Shown: positions 1-14,053, counted from the stretch's first letter. The stretch: 44,316 bases of DNA from Heterobasidion occidentale (GCA_039111635.1 JBCAQO010000048.1:1-44316); one strand, 5' to 3'. A program made the numbers and translations. Notes: generated by a model not told the origin, from the sequence alone.

Positions 1-1985
<1,985 letters not shown>

Positions 1986-2728
1986 ACATATCGCTGTGCG
2001 GCGCTCATCGGCGGTATCGAGCTTGATCGGCGTGTTGACGAACGGCTCTCTCCTCCCCACACGCGCCCTCCCCGAATTGACCGATCGAAAACTGTTCGCG
2101 GCGGCGTGACGCGCCGCCATACCAGTGGTGGCTGTGTGGTGCCGATCTCCGCTCTGTCATGCTCGTGAAGCTCCGCGTGTCTTCTTCTTGAGGATCCTCG
2201 CGCGCCGTGCGTCCTATTCTGAGCTCGAACTTGTGTATTATTGGAAGAGTGTATTCGGTAGCAGTGTCGGCATCGATTCTTCTGCGCGGCGTCTAGTGTA
2301 CGATGGCGTGTATGTTCTATTGTGAACATGATCTTCTCGTTGAGCAATCATTGCTATGGACACTGCGCCAGTGACCAGTATTTTCTGTACAATGGGAGCA
2401 AGTAAAGTGTGGGCACTGCGAAGTGCACTGTGAGATCCGCTAAAAAAAGAGACGGCATGAGTCTAACCCTAACCCGGGAGATCATTACGACAAGATGCCT
2501 CGCGGGTTTGAAGATGTGACTAGAATTAAATTTTCAAAAGCCTTGCATGGCCGCCAGGAGGCGTCAGTGGCGGGTGGCCTCGGAAGTGTGTTATACGACC
2601 GACCAGGAGTGAAGGAATAAGTGAGAGGGATCTCGGGTGCAAAGGACGCGAGGACCATATTTAGGCCGCCGAAAGCCGAGGGCGGCAGCAGGCCGTTGGG
2701 GACAGATAAAATGAGGGACGGTGAATAA
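1986..2728. other. Intergenic region between GH1 relic and zinc cluster gene
   Basis: No recognisable gene. It would hold the 3' end of the GH1 relic and the promoter of the following regulator. An open frame on the minus strand here has no family resemblance and overlaps the GH1 tail. Two TAACCC units near 2464 are the only telomere-like sequence. Confidence 0.4.
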
Positions 2729-4996
2729 ATGAAGGCCGAACCGAAGGGTTGCGCCCTCGCCAGTCTTTCCCTCGAAAACGCGACACAGCGAGTCTTTCGC
2801 CCGTACCCGTGTTCTCCGACTGCCCACCAGCTTGGCTTCCACGCCAGAGGCTTCGTACGCGCAGGACCCGAGCGGACCCGCGGATTTCGCTGGCGCTATT
2901 TCGCTGGCTCGCACTCTCAGGCCGACTACAACGACGGGGCAGACTCGGACGGAGAGGACACGCCCGGCGGACGGAAGAAGGGCTCGGGGTCGAAGGGGTC
3001 GAAGAGAAGGAAGGTTAACCATGCCTGTCTCTATTGCAGGAGGAGCCATATGACTTGCGACGAGGGGAGGCCATGTCAAAGATGGTGAGTGCCTTTGCGC
3101 TCGGCCTCCCTTTTCCTTTCCGTTCCGCGCGGGTGGATGCGGTTGGCGGTGAATGAATGCCCCCACACGCGCACGAAAGGCGGTTTTCCAGGCCGCGAGT
3201 GCTCTCAGACTTATCGTCCCAGGTAGTGTTTCCAGTCCACACACCGTTCATTGCCACCATCTCGACCGCGCCACTCGTCGACTTTGCCACTCACCCCAGT
3301 CTCTTGTCCGTGCAGTATCAAACGTGAGATTGGACATCTTTGCCACGACGAACGCCGCCCCAGCAAGTCCGACAAGCAGCCTTCTGCAGAGTCCCCCACC
3401 CAAATCGGCATGCAGCGTATGTCACGTCTCCGTCCCACCTTTGTTGAGGGATCACCCTGTTTGACTGTTAACCCCGTTTTGCAGCCGGATCCTCGTCGTA
3501 CGCCTCCCAATCCGTCCCAGCGGCGGGGTGGCCCAGTATGGCCGTCGCGCAAACTGGGTACATGTATCCCCAGTTCGAGACTTTCGGCAAGGAATTTTCT
3601 GTCCTTTCGTGCGCCTGCTCTTTCTCTCCTCCTGTATGCTCTGTTGAGTTGGTGTGTGCGCCGTACGCCTAGTGACTTTCTTGACACCCTCGATGAACAA
3701 GCCTTCTTCAACCCGTCCACCGCCGTAGCGCCCTCCTCCCTCGTCTCCGGCACACCGTACGGTAACCCAGACCTCGACGCTGTCGCCCCCACTCTGCAAT
3801 CCCAGCTCGATGCTCAGAGCTCGCAGCAGAATCAGATGCAGGATGCCTCTGCCCAGCAGACACAGACGACTCCTCAACAGCAGCAACAACAACAGCTGCA
3901 GCAGTCTCCACAGCAGCAGTCTTCGCCCATACAAGACCAGACGGTCGTCAACCTGTTCTCCGGGACCAGTATGGCGGAGAAGTTTCTTCTGACGGCGGCG
4001 GACCAGGAGCCCGGGTCGCGCGACGAGCGGCTCAAGCGGGTCATCAAGACCAAGTACGAGGCGGGGCTGCTGCCGTATAATTATGTCAAGGGATACGCTC
4101 GGCTGTCGCGATGGATGGACAGAAAGTGCGCCTTGTGGTCTTTGTTGGGAACTGGGATGCCTTGCTTAACTATAGATACCGTGTGCTTCGCCCTGCCTGT
4201 GTGTCTGTGTACAGCGTGTCCCAGGATTCAAAACAGCAGATTCTGCAGCCATTATCCGTGCTGAGGCCGAAGTTCAGGGTGAGCAGAATGCAATGCGTGA
4301 GCATACAAGTTTGCGTACTGATCTCGCCACTACCTGTAGGCTATCGCTCAGTCTTTGCGCGATATCGTACGTACTTCCGTTGTCACACCTGCTGTGTCAT
4401 GGTGTTTTTAACACGCCCGTCCAGATCGATTGGTGTCATTTTGAAGAGGCCTTCGAGCGCCTCTTGTGCTAGACTATTGATCGCGTGGTGCATTTGCTTG
4501 GGGCGTCGCACGGGCGAGATCTACAAGGGGCAAATCGCGAGTTTGCGGAGCTCGTTGGTGTAGATGGATATATGCTGCGCGACGTACGACGACTATTCGC
4601 GTTTTCACTCCTACATATCGTCTCAACGGTTTCTATAGGGCCGATTATGCATCTACGAGCTCATGGCCGAGGAGTCCGCCGTCAATTATTGGGAGGTCAG
4701 CGCTGTGTCTTTTCCCAATCTGAAATTATTGGCTGATATTTTTCACTATCTTTTTGCGCCAGAAATACGGCAACGTGGCGTTCGACTCGACGCAAAAAGC
4801 TGTGCTCACGTCGTGTGTGCTCCGGTTCAAACCCATGATCAGCTCGAACTCGGGCACGAGCACGCCTGGCAAGCGGTTACAACTAGGGACGACGCCGAGT
4901 GAGGACGGCTTCATCAACTGCTGTTTTTCGTTCACGATCCGGAGAGACACGTGGGGCATTCCCAGTATGATCGTCGGGAACTTTATTCGATGCTAG
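2729..4996 (+). CDS. ERT1: Zn2Cys6 + PAS transcription activator of gluconeogenesis, ERT1/AcuK type, with internal frame breaks
   Basis: Nuclear regulator; in other fungi this family (ERT1/RDS2/AcuK) activates gluconeogenic genes on non-fermentable carbon. A basic stretch GSKGSKRRKVNHA leads into a zinc cluster with spacing C-x2-C-x6-C-x5-C-x2-C-x8-C. The cluster is split by intron 1 (about 3085-3315), and the second half reads IKREIGHLCHDE. After two more introns come a Gln-rich tract (about 3813-3935), then LLPYNYVKGYARLSRWMD, then the PAS-like C-terminal domain (AIAQSLRDI, EEAFERLL, NREFAELVGVDGYMLRD, RLCIYELMAEESAVNYWE, KYGNVAFDSTQKAVLTSC, SFTIRRDTWGIPSMIVGN). It ends with TAG at 4994-4996. 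About 8 introns. An in-frame TAG at 4470-4472 and frame switches around RRTGEIYKG (4500-4535) break the PAS domain. The N-terminus is uncertain: residues read from 2832 in another frame look more protein-like than those from the ATG at 2729. Confidence 0.82.
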
Positions 4997-5416
4997 AGCG
5001 CGCTGTCTGGAGCGATGCGAAGGGAGGGGAGAGTAAGAGGTCTAGTCATGCGAGTGTATACTATAGGTATTTGGATAGAGGAGGAGGACGCGGGACTGTA
5101 GGCGTTAAAGGTGCTATTTATGTTGTCTGTTGTGTTATTGGCTTTGTGGTCGCGTTTTGGATACAAATGTACGATGGAACCATCTAATGCTATTCGTACG
5201 CCTCCTTGTCTGTAGCTTCGGTGTACCCGATTTTTCGCGGGTTCTCGCGTGCGCAGAGACGCGGGCTGCGTGCAATGTTCGCATCACGTGTTCACTAGGC
5301 CAGTCGGCGTGACGCGACGGCGACGGTTTCGCGCCGCGCCGCGTTCAACGCAGGCGACGTCTTGTCTGACAACTCTATGCTCCTCCGAATTATCCTGAGC
5401 CTTGGGTTTTGAATTC
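4997..5416. other. Intergenic region upstream of the Mcd4 gene
   Basis: About 420 bases between two same-strand genes. No gene is recognised. It should contain the terminator of the regulator gene and the Mcd4 promoter; no clear TATA box is seen. Confidence 0.4.
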
Positions 5417-8400
5417 ATGGCGAATATATCGGGCTACTCGCTAGCCCACATCCTCACTCTAGGGCTCATCTTCCATCTGGTCTACATCGGCACCGTCTTC
5501 GACTGCTACTTCACGAGCCCGGTCGTCCATGGCATGCGTCCGCACCAGCTGCCGCAGGCGGAAGCGAAGCGCCTCGTGCTCATAGTCGGTACTTAAATGC
5601 TCTTATATGTGCTGTTGTCGTGCATGCTCGTTCCTTACGCGTCGGAATCGCAGGTGATGGGCTGCGCGCGGACTTCGTGTTCAGCGCGAACGCCAGCGCG
5701 ATCGTCCCCGACGCGCCGGAGCGGGTCGCTCCGTACCTGAGGGAGATCGTTGAGGTGAGCGCTTGGCTGTGTGTGTCGTTCGGAGACGTGGAGGTGAACG
5801 CGGTTCGTTAGACGAGAGGGGCGTACGGAATTTCGCACACGCGTGTGCCGACGGAGAGCAGACCCGGCCACGTAGCCATCATAGGTGAGCATACTTCGTC
5901 ACGGTATACCCGTGGGCCGCGTTTTCATGATCGTTTCCGGTTGCAAGGCGGGATGTATGAAGATGTCTCTGCCGTGACGAAGGTCAGTCCGTCGCTGTCT
6001 ATCATGTGAACTCTATATTAATGAAAAGCTTCTAGGGATGGAAAACTAACCCGGTAAGTGTGTAGAATGTCTCATAAGAATTGACTACAATAAGGCGAAT
6101 AGGTAGACTTTGACTCGGTCTTCAATCAATCCAGCCACACATTTTCGTTTGGGTCGCCAGATATCCTTCCTATGTTCTCGCTCGCATGCGCGACGCCGGG
6201 AAAAGTCAAGATGTGGTGCTATGATGAAGAAGACGAGGATTTCACAAAGGGTATTTCGATTTCCTTGCGTTCTATGGTTTTCGTTGGATTTCATTTAATA
6301 TCGACACGCTGCAGACGCTACTGCGCTTGATATCTGGGCCTTTGACCGTCTAGAATCGTTGCTGCGCAACGCTACCACTAACGAATCACTGAACGCGCAA
6401 TTGCGCCAAGAGAAGGTCGTGTTTTTTCTCCACTTACTCGGGCTCGACACGACTGGACACTCCTACAGACCGCACTCCAAGGTGAATTTGAAGACCGTCC
6501 GAGACATCAGCGAGGTGCTAATAATTTCTGGTTCGACAAATGCAAGGAATACATGAACAATATACGTGTCGTGGATGACCTCGTGCGCAAGACGGAACAG
6601 CTGATATCGCAGTTTTACGGCGACGAGGACACGAGCTTCGTGTTCACGGCTGATCATGGGATGTCGAGGATTGGCAACCATGGCGATGGAGGTAGGCTCT
6701 CTATTCGTTCTGCCTGATCTAGATGCCATGCCTTGACGCTGCCCTCCGAAGATCCTGATAATACGCGCACGCCGCTCATAGCCTGGGGCGCTGGGATCCG
6801 CGGTCCCGTCCACGCATCTACGCAGGTAGATGAATACTCCGCGCCATGGGAGCTTGGCCATCTCGCCCGCCGCGACGTCGAACAAGCAGACATAGCAGCG
6901 CTGATGTCCGCGTTGCTCGGCATCGACTGGCCTGTCAACTCTGTCGGCGTGCTGCCAGACGTCGACCCCGGTGCGGATGGATACCTGAAAATGAAGGATG
7001 GGGAGGCGGGTGTGGCAGAGGCCGCACTCACAAATGCAAAGGTGATGGGATTATAGTGTGCTTGCACGTGCGGATATGCACCTGGCCGCGGCTGATACGT
7101 CGCGTTTGGACAGGTCATCCTGGAGCATTATCGAGTCAAGCATGGTTTGTGCTCTTCGATCTGATTCTGGCCTGCACGGCTGACCTGGTGCCAAAGAGAT
7201 GAAGGAGGCGCATACACTCTTCTACAAGCCATTCAAATATTTCGAGCATTCAAGTTCAAATCATCCTGGCTCCTTGGAAATAGCTAATATCGAGCGCCTC
7301 ACCGCCGAAGGGCGGTTCAGCGAAAGCCGCCGGCATTCCGCAGAGCTCATCACAGCGAGTCTTCAAGGCCTTCGATATCTTGAAACGTGAGTCTTTTCAT
7401 CTGTTCAAAACACATTAATGTTCAACGAGGCATCGTCTATTCGAAAGATATGATCGCACCCTCATTCGCATCATTGTCACTGTCGCATATACAGGCTGGA
7501 TTGCGTTCAGCGCGTTATACATTCTTGTACCCCGGACACCCTCTGCATCACGGACACTAGGCAGCCCTGCGATATCCTTTCTCTCTATTTCAACACTTCT
7601 TGCATTCTGGGCCCTGTTCGCTCTGCAAAAATCTGCATGGACTCTGTATATCTACATCGTCTTCCCAGTATATTTCTGGCATCGGATTATTGAGCAATCC
7701 GGAGAGCTTATATCCTTCTGGCGAAGACGGGAGCACACCACGCCTCTCGCTGGGTCGAAATTGGCCATTGGAGGAGTGTTGGTAGTCGCGGCGTTGCAAA
7801 GCATGGTGGTAAGTGTTTTAACTGGATTGGCACTCTGGAATATTCCTGTCGTGTTCATCATCGATCGTTGTTCAACAGCTTGGATACACTCACCGCACGA
7901 TCTGGAGTGTCGGCTTCGTGCTTATCGGGATCGTGTGGCCAGCGATCTCCTGGCCGAAGAACATGGTCGATCAACATTGGCGATTGTACCTGTCGTGGGC
8001 GTCCGCTTGTGCGGTGACGGCAATTTTCCCAATCCTGCGCGTGGATCCGGCAGAAAGCACGGGCGTGATGTAAATCCGACTCTACCTGATTTGTCTTTCA
8101 GGGCTGACTAGACGATAGCATGTTGGGCGGGCTCTGCATGCTTCTGGCTGGGCTCATCGGCGCGCGCCACGTTCTTCCCAATGCGGGCTTGGCCTACAGG
8201 GAATTGAGCAATCTTCTAGACTTGCAGGTAAGTGTTGTCGGCAATGCCGTGTAATGCAATAAGCCTGCTTCTGAGACTCACTCAAACATGCACTCTGTAC
8301 AGCTCGTCCTGATCCTAGCGAGCATGTCGGTCACGGCGAGTTCGATCCGGAACTTGCAGGCCAAGACGGGCCTCCCGCTGATGAACCAAGTGCTCGGTTG

Positions 8401-9524
8401 GGTCGTTCTCGGTACGTGCGTTTCAGTTCCGATCGCGCACCGATCTTTTCCTTCTCTCGTCCCGCGCGATGTTGACACGCCCGTCTGTTTAGTCACGGCT
8501 TCCCTGCTTCCCGTCTTTATGCGCGTTCCGTCCACGTCTGGGGAGAGCAAGTTCCTGATCTACGTGCTGACGTTCTGCCCGTGCTTTATTATCCTGTCCA
8601 TCCGCGCCGAGGGCCTGTTTTATCTCTCGTACTGCGTAACACTGTTCTTTTTGGATCAAAGTCGAAGAGGCCGTGCGCGCACGGACAACCTGGGCTAACG
8701 GAGCTGCTGGTGTCAAGATAAAGCTGATAATTCAACGGTGGACGATAAAGCAAGAGGGCACTGGAATCCCAGTAAATACAGGCTGGACGATGTCAGGATA
8801 GCGCTGTTTTTCTTGTTCTTCGTTCAGGTAGGCTTCTTCGGGACCGGAAAGTGAGTTATCTTGCTGTCAGTGTAACGCAAGTAATAGACTCAGGCGTTGG
8901 ACAGTGTTGCATCCATATCGTAAGTGCAAGCGTGCATGAGGAACCATTGGGTAGTATTTGACCCGAGCTCAGGTCATTCTACCTTGAGCCCGTGTATCGC
9001 CTGGTGCCCATTTTCAGCCCGTTCCTCATGGCTTCGCTCTTGGTAATAATTCCAATAGATTGGCTGCTGTACCGAAGGGGCTTACGAAAATTATCATTTA
9101 TCCCGTAGCTCTTCAAGATTCTCGCGCCATACGTGCTGCTCTCGGTTGCGTTCGCAACCGTCAACGCGCGTGTCGGCATGCCGCCTTTTGCGCTGTTTCT
9201 AGTGGCGCTGACCTTGACAGACGGTAATCTCTGTCTCCCTTACTCTCGTCTAGACACGTCTCACCAGCAGCTTCTGATAGGCATGACGATGTCGTTCTTC
9301 TTCAATGTGACCGATAGTGGTAGGCGTCCTCAGCATAGAACGTCACTTTACACGGACTCAGGCTTCATTGTAGGGTCGTGGCTCCAGATTGGACAGTCAT
9401 ATCCCACTTTTGCATCACGTCGCTCCTGCTTGTGTTTTCGGCAGCGATAGCAGCGGCTGGAGAACATCTTATGCGAGAGGGCGACACGCGAAGTGGGGAA
9501 AAGCAGAATGAATTGGTGCCCTAA
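5417..9524 (+). CDS. MCD4: GPI ethanolamine phosphate transferase 1 (Mcd4/PIG-N), with frame breaks in the C-terminal half
   Basis: ER multispanning enzyme that adds ethanolamine phosphate to the first mannose of the GPI anchor precursor. The ATG at 5417 opens an N-terminal membrane anchor ([20 protein letters not shown]). The lumenal alkaline-phosphatase-like domain follows: [92 protein letters not shown] and a G(N)HGDG motif. From about 7460 there are many helices ([84 protein letters not shown]). About 16 short introns, all with good splice sites; one has donor GTAAATCC and acceptor GATAG near 8072-8120. Estimated length about 950-980 residues, normal for the family. Frame breaks: one extra T in the run 8648-8652, a compensating one-base loss near 8711-8722, and one base missing near 9397-9400 before the last 40 residues. 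The stop TAA is at 9522-9524. Confidence 0.93.
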
Positions 9525-10189
9525 AGTCCGGCAAGTTTCTTGTTCACTGTAGTCGTCCCTGATCTCAAGGGCGTCTCGCTCCAGGACACCGCTCAGAAGT
9601 CCATAGATATTCATTACATCTGCTCGCACCTCGTACTGATGTCAGAGTAGCACTATTGACCTCTTAGGCTGGTGGAGAGCCGATGTACGTCTTGCGCCCA
9701 GGGATCTGCGAGATTGCACCTTCCTGAAATCTAAGAACGCGCTGTTTGGAGTTTGTTCAACACAGGCACGTCGGAGCACAACCCCAGTCAGAATGCTAAA
9801 CACTGTGAGGCCTGTCATGTAAGTAGGTAGAAGGGATCGCGACATACCACAGAAGCAGCGGCTCTCGCAAAGCTCGAAGTCAGCGATCTTCTTTTCAAAT
9901 CTCAAAAGCTCAAATCAGACGGCACTTCTGTCAGACATGTACTCTTTCGCCGAAAAATCTGAGGATAATCCTGTAGATTTCCCAAGGACTACAGAAAATT
10001 TAAGATTTTGACCTTTTTTTTCCACAATTCGGCGCGCGCTATGCCCGCAACGGTATTCTAGAGACACCGTACACCAGTTTCGCTGTCACCAGCAGCCTTT
10101 TGCATTCGAACATCGAATCACAAGATGTTGGTACCGAAGTAAGGATTGCAATCTTAGATCACCCGCCGCGCAACTCACGATGCCTCATC
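9525..10189. other. Intergenic region and start of duplication copy A
   Basis: No gene is seen between the Mcd4 stop and the F-box gene. From about 9876 the sequence matches that upstream of the second F-box copy (from about 14054), so the likely promoter was duplicated together with the gene. Confidence 0.5.
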
Positions 10190-13100
10190 ATGCCGTGCGT
10201 TTGGACTATTGGACGCAGGCAGCAACGGCAACGTTTGAGTGCGCTGGACGACCGTCTCGCATCCTTCTGCCGTGGAAGTATTGCTATCGATTTCCTCAAG
10301 CCTGTAGACGAAGAGATCTCCGCATTGCAGAGGGTGTTGTCCTCCCTTTTTGTCCGGCGCAACAGGCTATTACCCGTGTCACGTCTTCCACCCGAGTTGT
10401 TGGCCCGCATCTTCTCGTTTTTAGCAGATGACGAAATCCCAGGAGTTAATTCAAGGCCGCATTTGGGGTGGATCAAGGTCTCTCATGTCTGCAGCTGGTG
10501 GAGGTGTATCACATTGGATACCCCAGTACTTTGGGCGACTATCAACTTCGACATCGGTCCACAGTGGGTGCTGAGCATGGTTGAACGGGCCAGACGCGCG
10601 CCGTTGGTCATTCAGCATACTCACATTAGAACAATGAAAGACCGTGACACGATCATCGACTTCATATCTTCTCATCTGTCTACCATAACAAAGCTTGAAT
10701 TAGTCGTCTTGAATGATGCCCTCGACGATGTCATGATGAAAGCACTCTCAGGCACCAAACCCTCCTTGGAACATGCACCATTGACGCCAAACGGCACTGT
10801 TGACTGGGAAGCTATACCCTCCGATGCTCTTGCTGATTCTGATACCCCACGTCTTTGCGCAGCGACCTTTGTCGGATGCAGGGTTCCTTGGGCTTCCTCG
10901 ATCTGGCATAATATGTCTCATCTAAAGATCTCGATGACACGAGAGCAGTGGAATTATTTATCAGAAAGATGCTGGCTCCCTTCAAAGGACAGGTTCTTCG
11001 GGATGTTGGCAAGCATGCGCCATCTAGAATCCTTATCCATCTGCAACTACTTTTATCAATCCCTCAGCACATCCGCATCTGATAGAATGAGACAGCCTGC
11101 GCTCGAATTGAATCATCTATCACACCTCGCGCTGGAAGGATCATGGGCGCGCTGCATCATCGTTCTCGGGAGCATTCGATTTCCTCCCACAGCGGTAGTA
11201 TCCCTCGCCTGCACTGAAAGCAACCACGACTTTGTGAACGAGGTGCTTGTCCCGATGCTGGAGAGACGTAGTGGCAAGACAGGAGAGGCACTACCCTTGA
11301 AAACTGTCCTCATAGGCAAATGGTCCAGGCAGCTGACCATTGAAGGATGGACCACTTCCGACAAGGCTGAACTCAACTTTGGTAGTAAATCATCCCGCAT
11401 GACTCCCACTCTTTCTCTCTTGTTGCATACCAGAGTCGACTGCCGCAATGTAGAGAGCCTGTACTACTCGATCGTTCGTGCTGTTCACATCCAGGATGTG
11501 TCGTTCCTCGGAATCGCATTGGCAGACGGCGACGTTCACGAAGAACACTGCAATATCTTTGATCTGCTGGAATCAGCGCAGAAACTGGAAACCATTACTT
11601 TTCAAGACAATGCCTTCTACTTATTCTGTGCTCGGCTTGGTGCAGAGCAGACTGACGCTCGTGATGGACACATTCCTTTTCCCAAACTTCGAACGATGGG
11701 ATTCGAACAATGTGCGTCAACACCGGGGATCCAACATGGCGAACAGATTCTAGAATGGCTCAAACGACGCAAGGGCTCGCCGGCTCCTTTGGAGCGGCTC
11801 ACGCTACATGTGAAGGATGATGGTAGGACAAGGCAGTGGGTACACCAATTGGGTGAGATTGTGTCATTAAGGGTGAGATGGAAGGATCACAACTATCGAG
11901 AGCGACAGTGATTAGGAGAATAACGTACTTGAACAGAAAGAGGCTGATATATTCACTCCCGACTACCTCCCTTGCATCGTGTCCAGGGATATGTTCCTGG
12001 GTGATCCCCGCAGTATAGTCATAGTTGCACCCGTCACTCACAAACGTGGCATACTAAGGAAGACCTATGAACTTCTGTGAAACTCCCTCTCGATGGGGAG
12101 GCGCAAGTGGCCAAAAGAAACCACCCAACCGGGAGGGAAAGGAAACATGAAGACATTGATAAAGAGGTCAAGGTCTTCGCAAGAGAATCGATCGCGCCGA
12201 CGATGCCGGGCTCCGCGAGTCCACCATGACCCCGCGACATACTGGGCACAGTCTCGTCCGAGCGCATAGCACGAGCCCCTTCATGATGGAAGGCATACGA
12301 AAGCGCTGCAGCCAAGAATTGCGGTGTGCGATGGAGGACGTGCGATTCGTAGAGCGCATGCCGACTTGACCTCCATCATCCCCTTTGACCCTGCGCGTAT
12401 GGCCACAGCCGAGTCGGGCTGAACGTCGATTTGCCGTCAACAGCCCAACATGCGAAACAACATGTAAAAAGCCATGGGCTCGAGAGGAAACGACCTGAAT
12501 TTTCGCACCCAAACTGTTCGTGGGCACGTACCCATCGAACGCTGCAAAGCCCGATCCCCACTGAGATAGCTCCTTGCGTGCCCGGCACGGAGCATCGGAT
12601 GACCTTGAGCTTGAGCGTTTGCGGAACATCGAACAATGCCCCACCCTCACCCTCCGGTGCGCGCGCGACTCTCGCGCCTTGATACGCCACACCCAGCACC
12701 TCGTACGCTTGGCGACACCTGCCCGTCTACATGTAAGACCCGACAGCCCAAGTATGCCCGACACACAAGTGCACATACACGCCGGACTCGCCAGTCCCAA
12801 AAGATACACCGCCGGTCGCCGAGATTTCACCCCCGAAACAAGAACAAAAACGAGATCCCAGACGCGCCCAAGCAAATTCGGAAGCTAAGAACATGCGGAC
12901 CCGTGCGAGAGCAGAGCAACGCGCGCATCGAAACGGGTCTTCTGCCCTTCCCGCATCGTATTCAGCGCTCAGGGACTCTCGCGCACGATGACTGTGCATG
13001 TAAGACCCGCGCTGAGCACAGCGCGAGCATGCACGCGCGTAGCATCCACCCAGACTCGCATCCCAACGCCGGTCAGGAACAGTTGCTTCCTTGCATATGA

Positions 13101-13460
13101 GCAGGCACATGCGCAGGATCGTGATGGTCCCAGTACTCAGATCTCACAAGACGAGCCTAACGCAGAGAGGGGCCTGAACAAAAAGCAAGAAGGGACAACG
13201 TCCACCTCGGTCTTGCGGGCGGATCTCTTCTGATCCAATGCCAACCAAGTGGGTGAATATTCGACACCAGGCACGGCGAGCCTCAGAAAGACTCCAGTGT
13301 CTATGTAGATGAATCGATCAAGAGGAGTGCACTGCCGGAGATCGTCCAAGCAGCCTCGCGCGGTCTCGTCGAATTCGGTTGGATGTGCCGGCACAGGAGG
13401 AGCAGACGAGTCAAGAGGAGAGTCGGGGATGGTGGGTCAGGGGTTGAGCATCGGGAGCGG
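9876..13460. repeat. Segmental tandem duplication, copy A
   Basis: Copy A aligns in order with copy B (14054-16940). Shared segments include the promoter (CGGCACTTC-GTCAG), the whole F-box gene, the tail after it (AATAACGTA and CCATTCACTCCC-like stretches), the GGGAAAGGAAAC stretch, ATGCGCAGGATCG and a final GCGGTCTCG segment. Copy A carries about 850-900 extra bases (roughly 12.2-13.1 kb) absent from copy B. Divergence is substantial, so the duplication is not recent. Boundaries are accurate to about 50 bases. Confidence 0.8.
10190..11911 (+). CDS. F-box protein with LRR-like C-terminal region (copy A)
   Basis: Likely substrate receptor of an SCF ubiquitin ligase, by family. A single exon of 573 residues if started at the ATG at 10190; the frame is open from 10100 but without an ATG there. 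The F-box-like segment is at residues about 60-105: LPVSRLPPELLARIFSFL, then GWIKVSHVCSWWR and LDTPVLWATINF, the usual Agaricomycete F-box signature. The rest (SHLSTITKLELVVL, HNMSHLKISM, MRHLESLSICNY, LNHLSHLALEG, LESAQKLETITFQDNAFY) has the leucine spacing of irregular LRRs. Comparison with copy B suggests the original start used a neighbouring frame (reading DYWTQA near 10205), with a one-base change near 10232 moving it into the present frame; the N-terminal 25 residues are therefore uncertain. Substrate unknown. Confidence 0.8.
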   Translation: MPCVWTIGRRQQRQRLSALDDRLASFCRGSIAIDFLKPVDEEISALQRVLSSLFVRRNRLLPVSRLPPELLARIFSFLADDEIPGVNSRPHLGWIKVSHVCSWWRCITLDTPVLWATINFDIGPQWVLSMVERARRAPLVIQHTHIRTMKDRDTIIDFISSHLSTITKLELVVLNDALDDVMMKALSGTKPSLEHAPLTPNGTVDWEAIPSDALADSDTPRLCAATFVGCRVPWASSIWHNMSHLKISMTREQWNYLSERCWLPSKDRFFGMLASMRHLESLSICNYFYQSLSTSASDRMRQPALELNHLSHLALEGSWARCIIVLGSIRFPPTAVVSLACTESNHDFVNEVLVPMLERRSGKTGEALPLKTVLIGKWSRQLTIEGWTTSDKAELNFGSKSSRMTPTLSLLLHTRVDCRNVESLYYSIVRAVHIQDVSFLGIALADGDVHEEHCNIFDLLESAQKLETITFQDNAFYLFCARLGAEQTDARDGHIPFPKLRTMGFEQCASTPGIQHGEQILEWLKRRKGSPAPLERLTLHVKDDGRTRQWVHQLGEIVSLRVRWKDHNYRERQ

Positions 13461-14053
13461 CGATAGCGACGGCGCGCCGTCGTGTGTCGAATGTCCGATA
13501 TCCTGTAGAGGTAAGAGTTGCCCCGGGATGCTTATCGCGTTCAAGATGATGGGGGTGTCGCTCTCTCTGCTGAATGCCCATGATGCCAGGCCTGGATGAC
13601 TTGCGCTGACCATGAGAAAAGAGGGGAGTGAGCTTCATGTAGAGTCGGCGAGTTCATATTAGGGCGTCGAGTGCAAGCTGAGATACAGCGCGATGCAGAG
13701 TTCCGTTTATGAGTTAGATAATTAGAGCCTTTGATGAGAATCCAACGAGAAGGCCATCGGTATTGTTCTCGGACTGAAAAAGCAGATATCAGGCAGGCTA
13801 CTCTCCCAAAGTTGTCTTGACTTGTCGAAATCTGAGCAGATGCGTACCTTCGAGGGCCAATTCGACACTAAGCACGTAAGTGAATGTATATGAGAAATAA
13901 AATATCAGAACTTGCAGGTCGTGCGCAGAGACGTGTCGGCGGCCCATACCCTCCCACACCAAACGAAGGGGTCTGCGTAAACTGAAACTAACATCAGCCC
14001 GTCATGACTGATGAAGAACCAAGATAGTACTCAGTAGTACATATGACGTTTCG
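11912..14053. other. Long non-coding stretch between the two F-box copies
   Basis: About 2.1 kb without a recognised gene. To about 13460 it belongs to duplication copy A; 12.2-13.1 kb is the part with no counterpart in copy B and contains two CATGTAAGACCCG units (about 12728 and 12997). Several open frames exist on both strands, but they overlap each other and show no family features. Confidence 0.5.

Noticed and set aside
2461..2480. Telomere-like TAACCC units
   Set aside because: Only two copies; far too few for an interstitial telomere.
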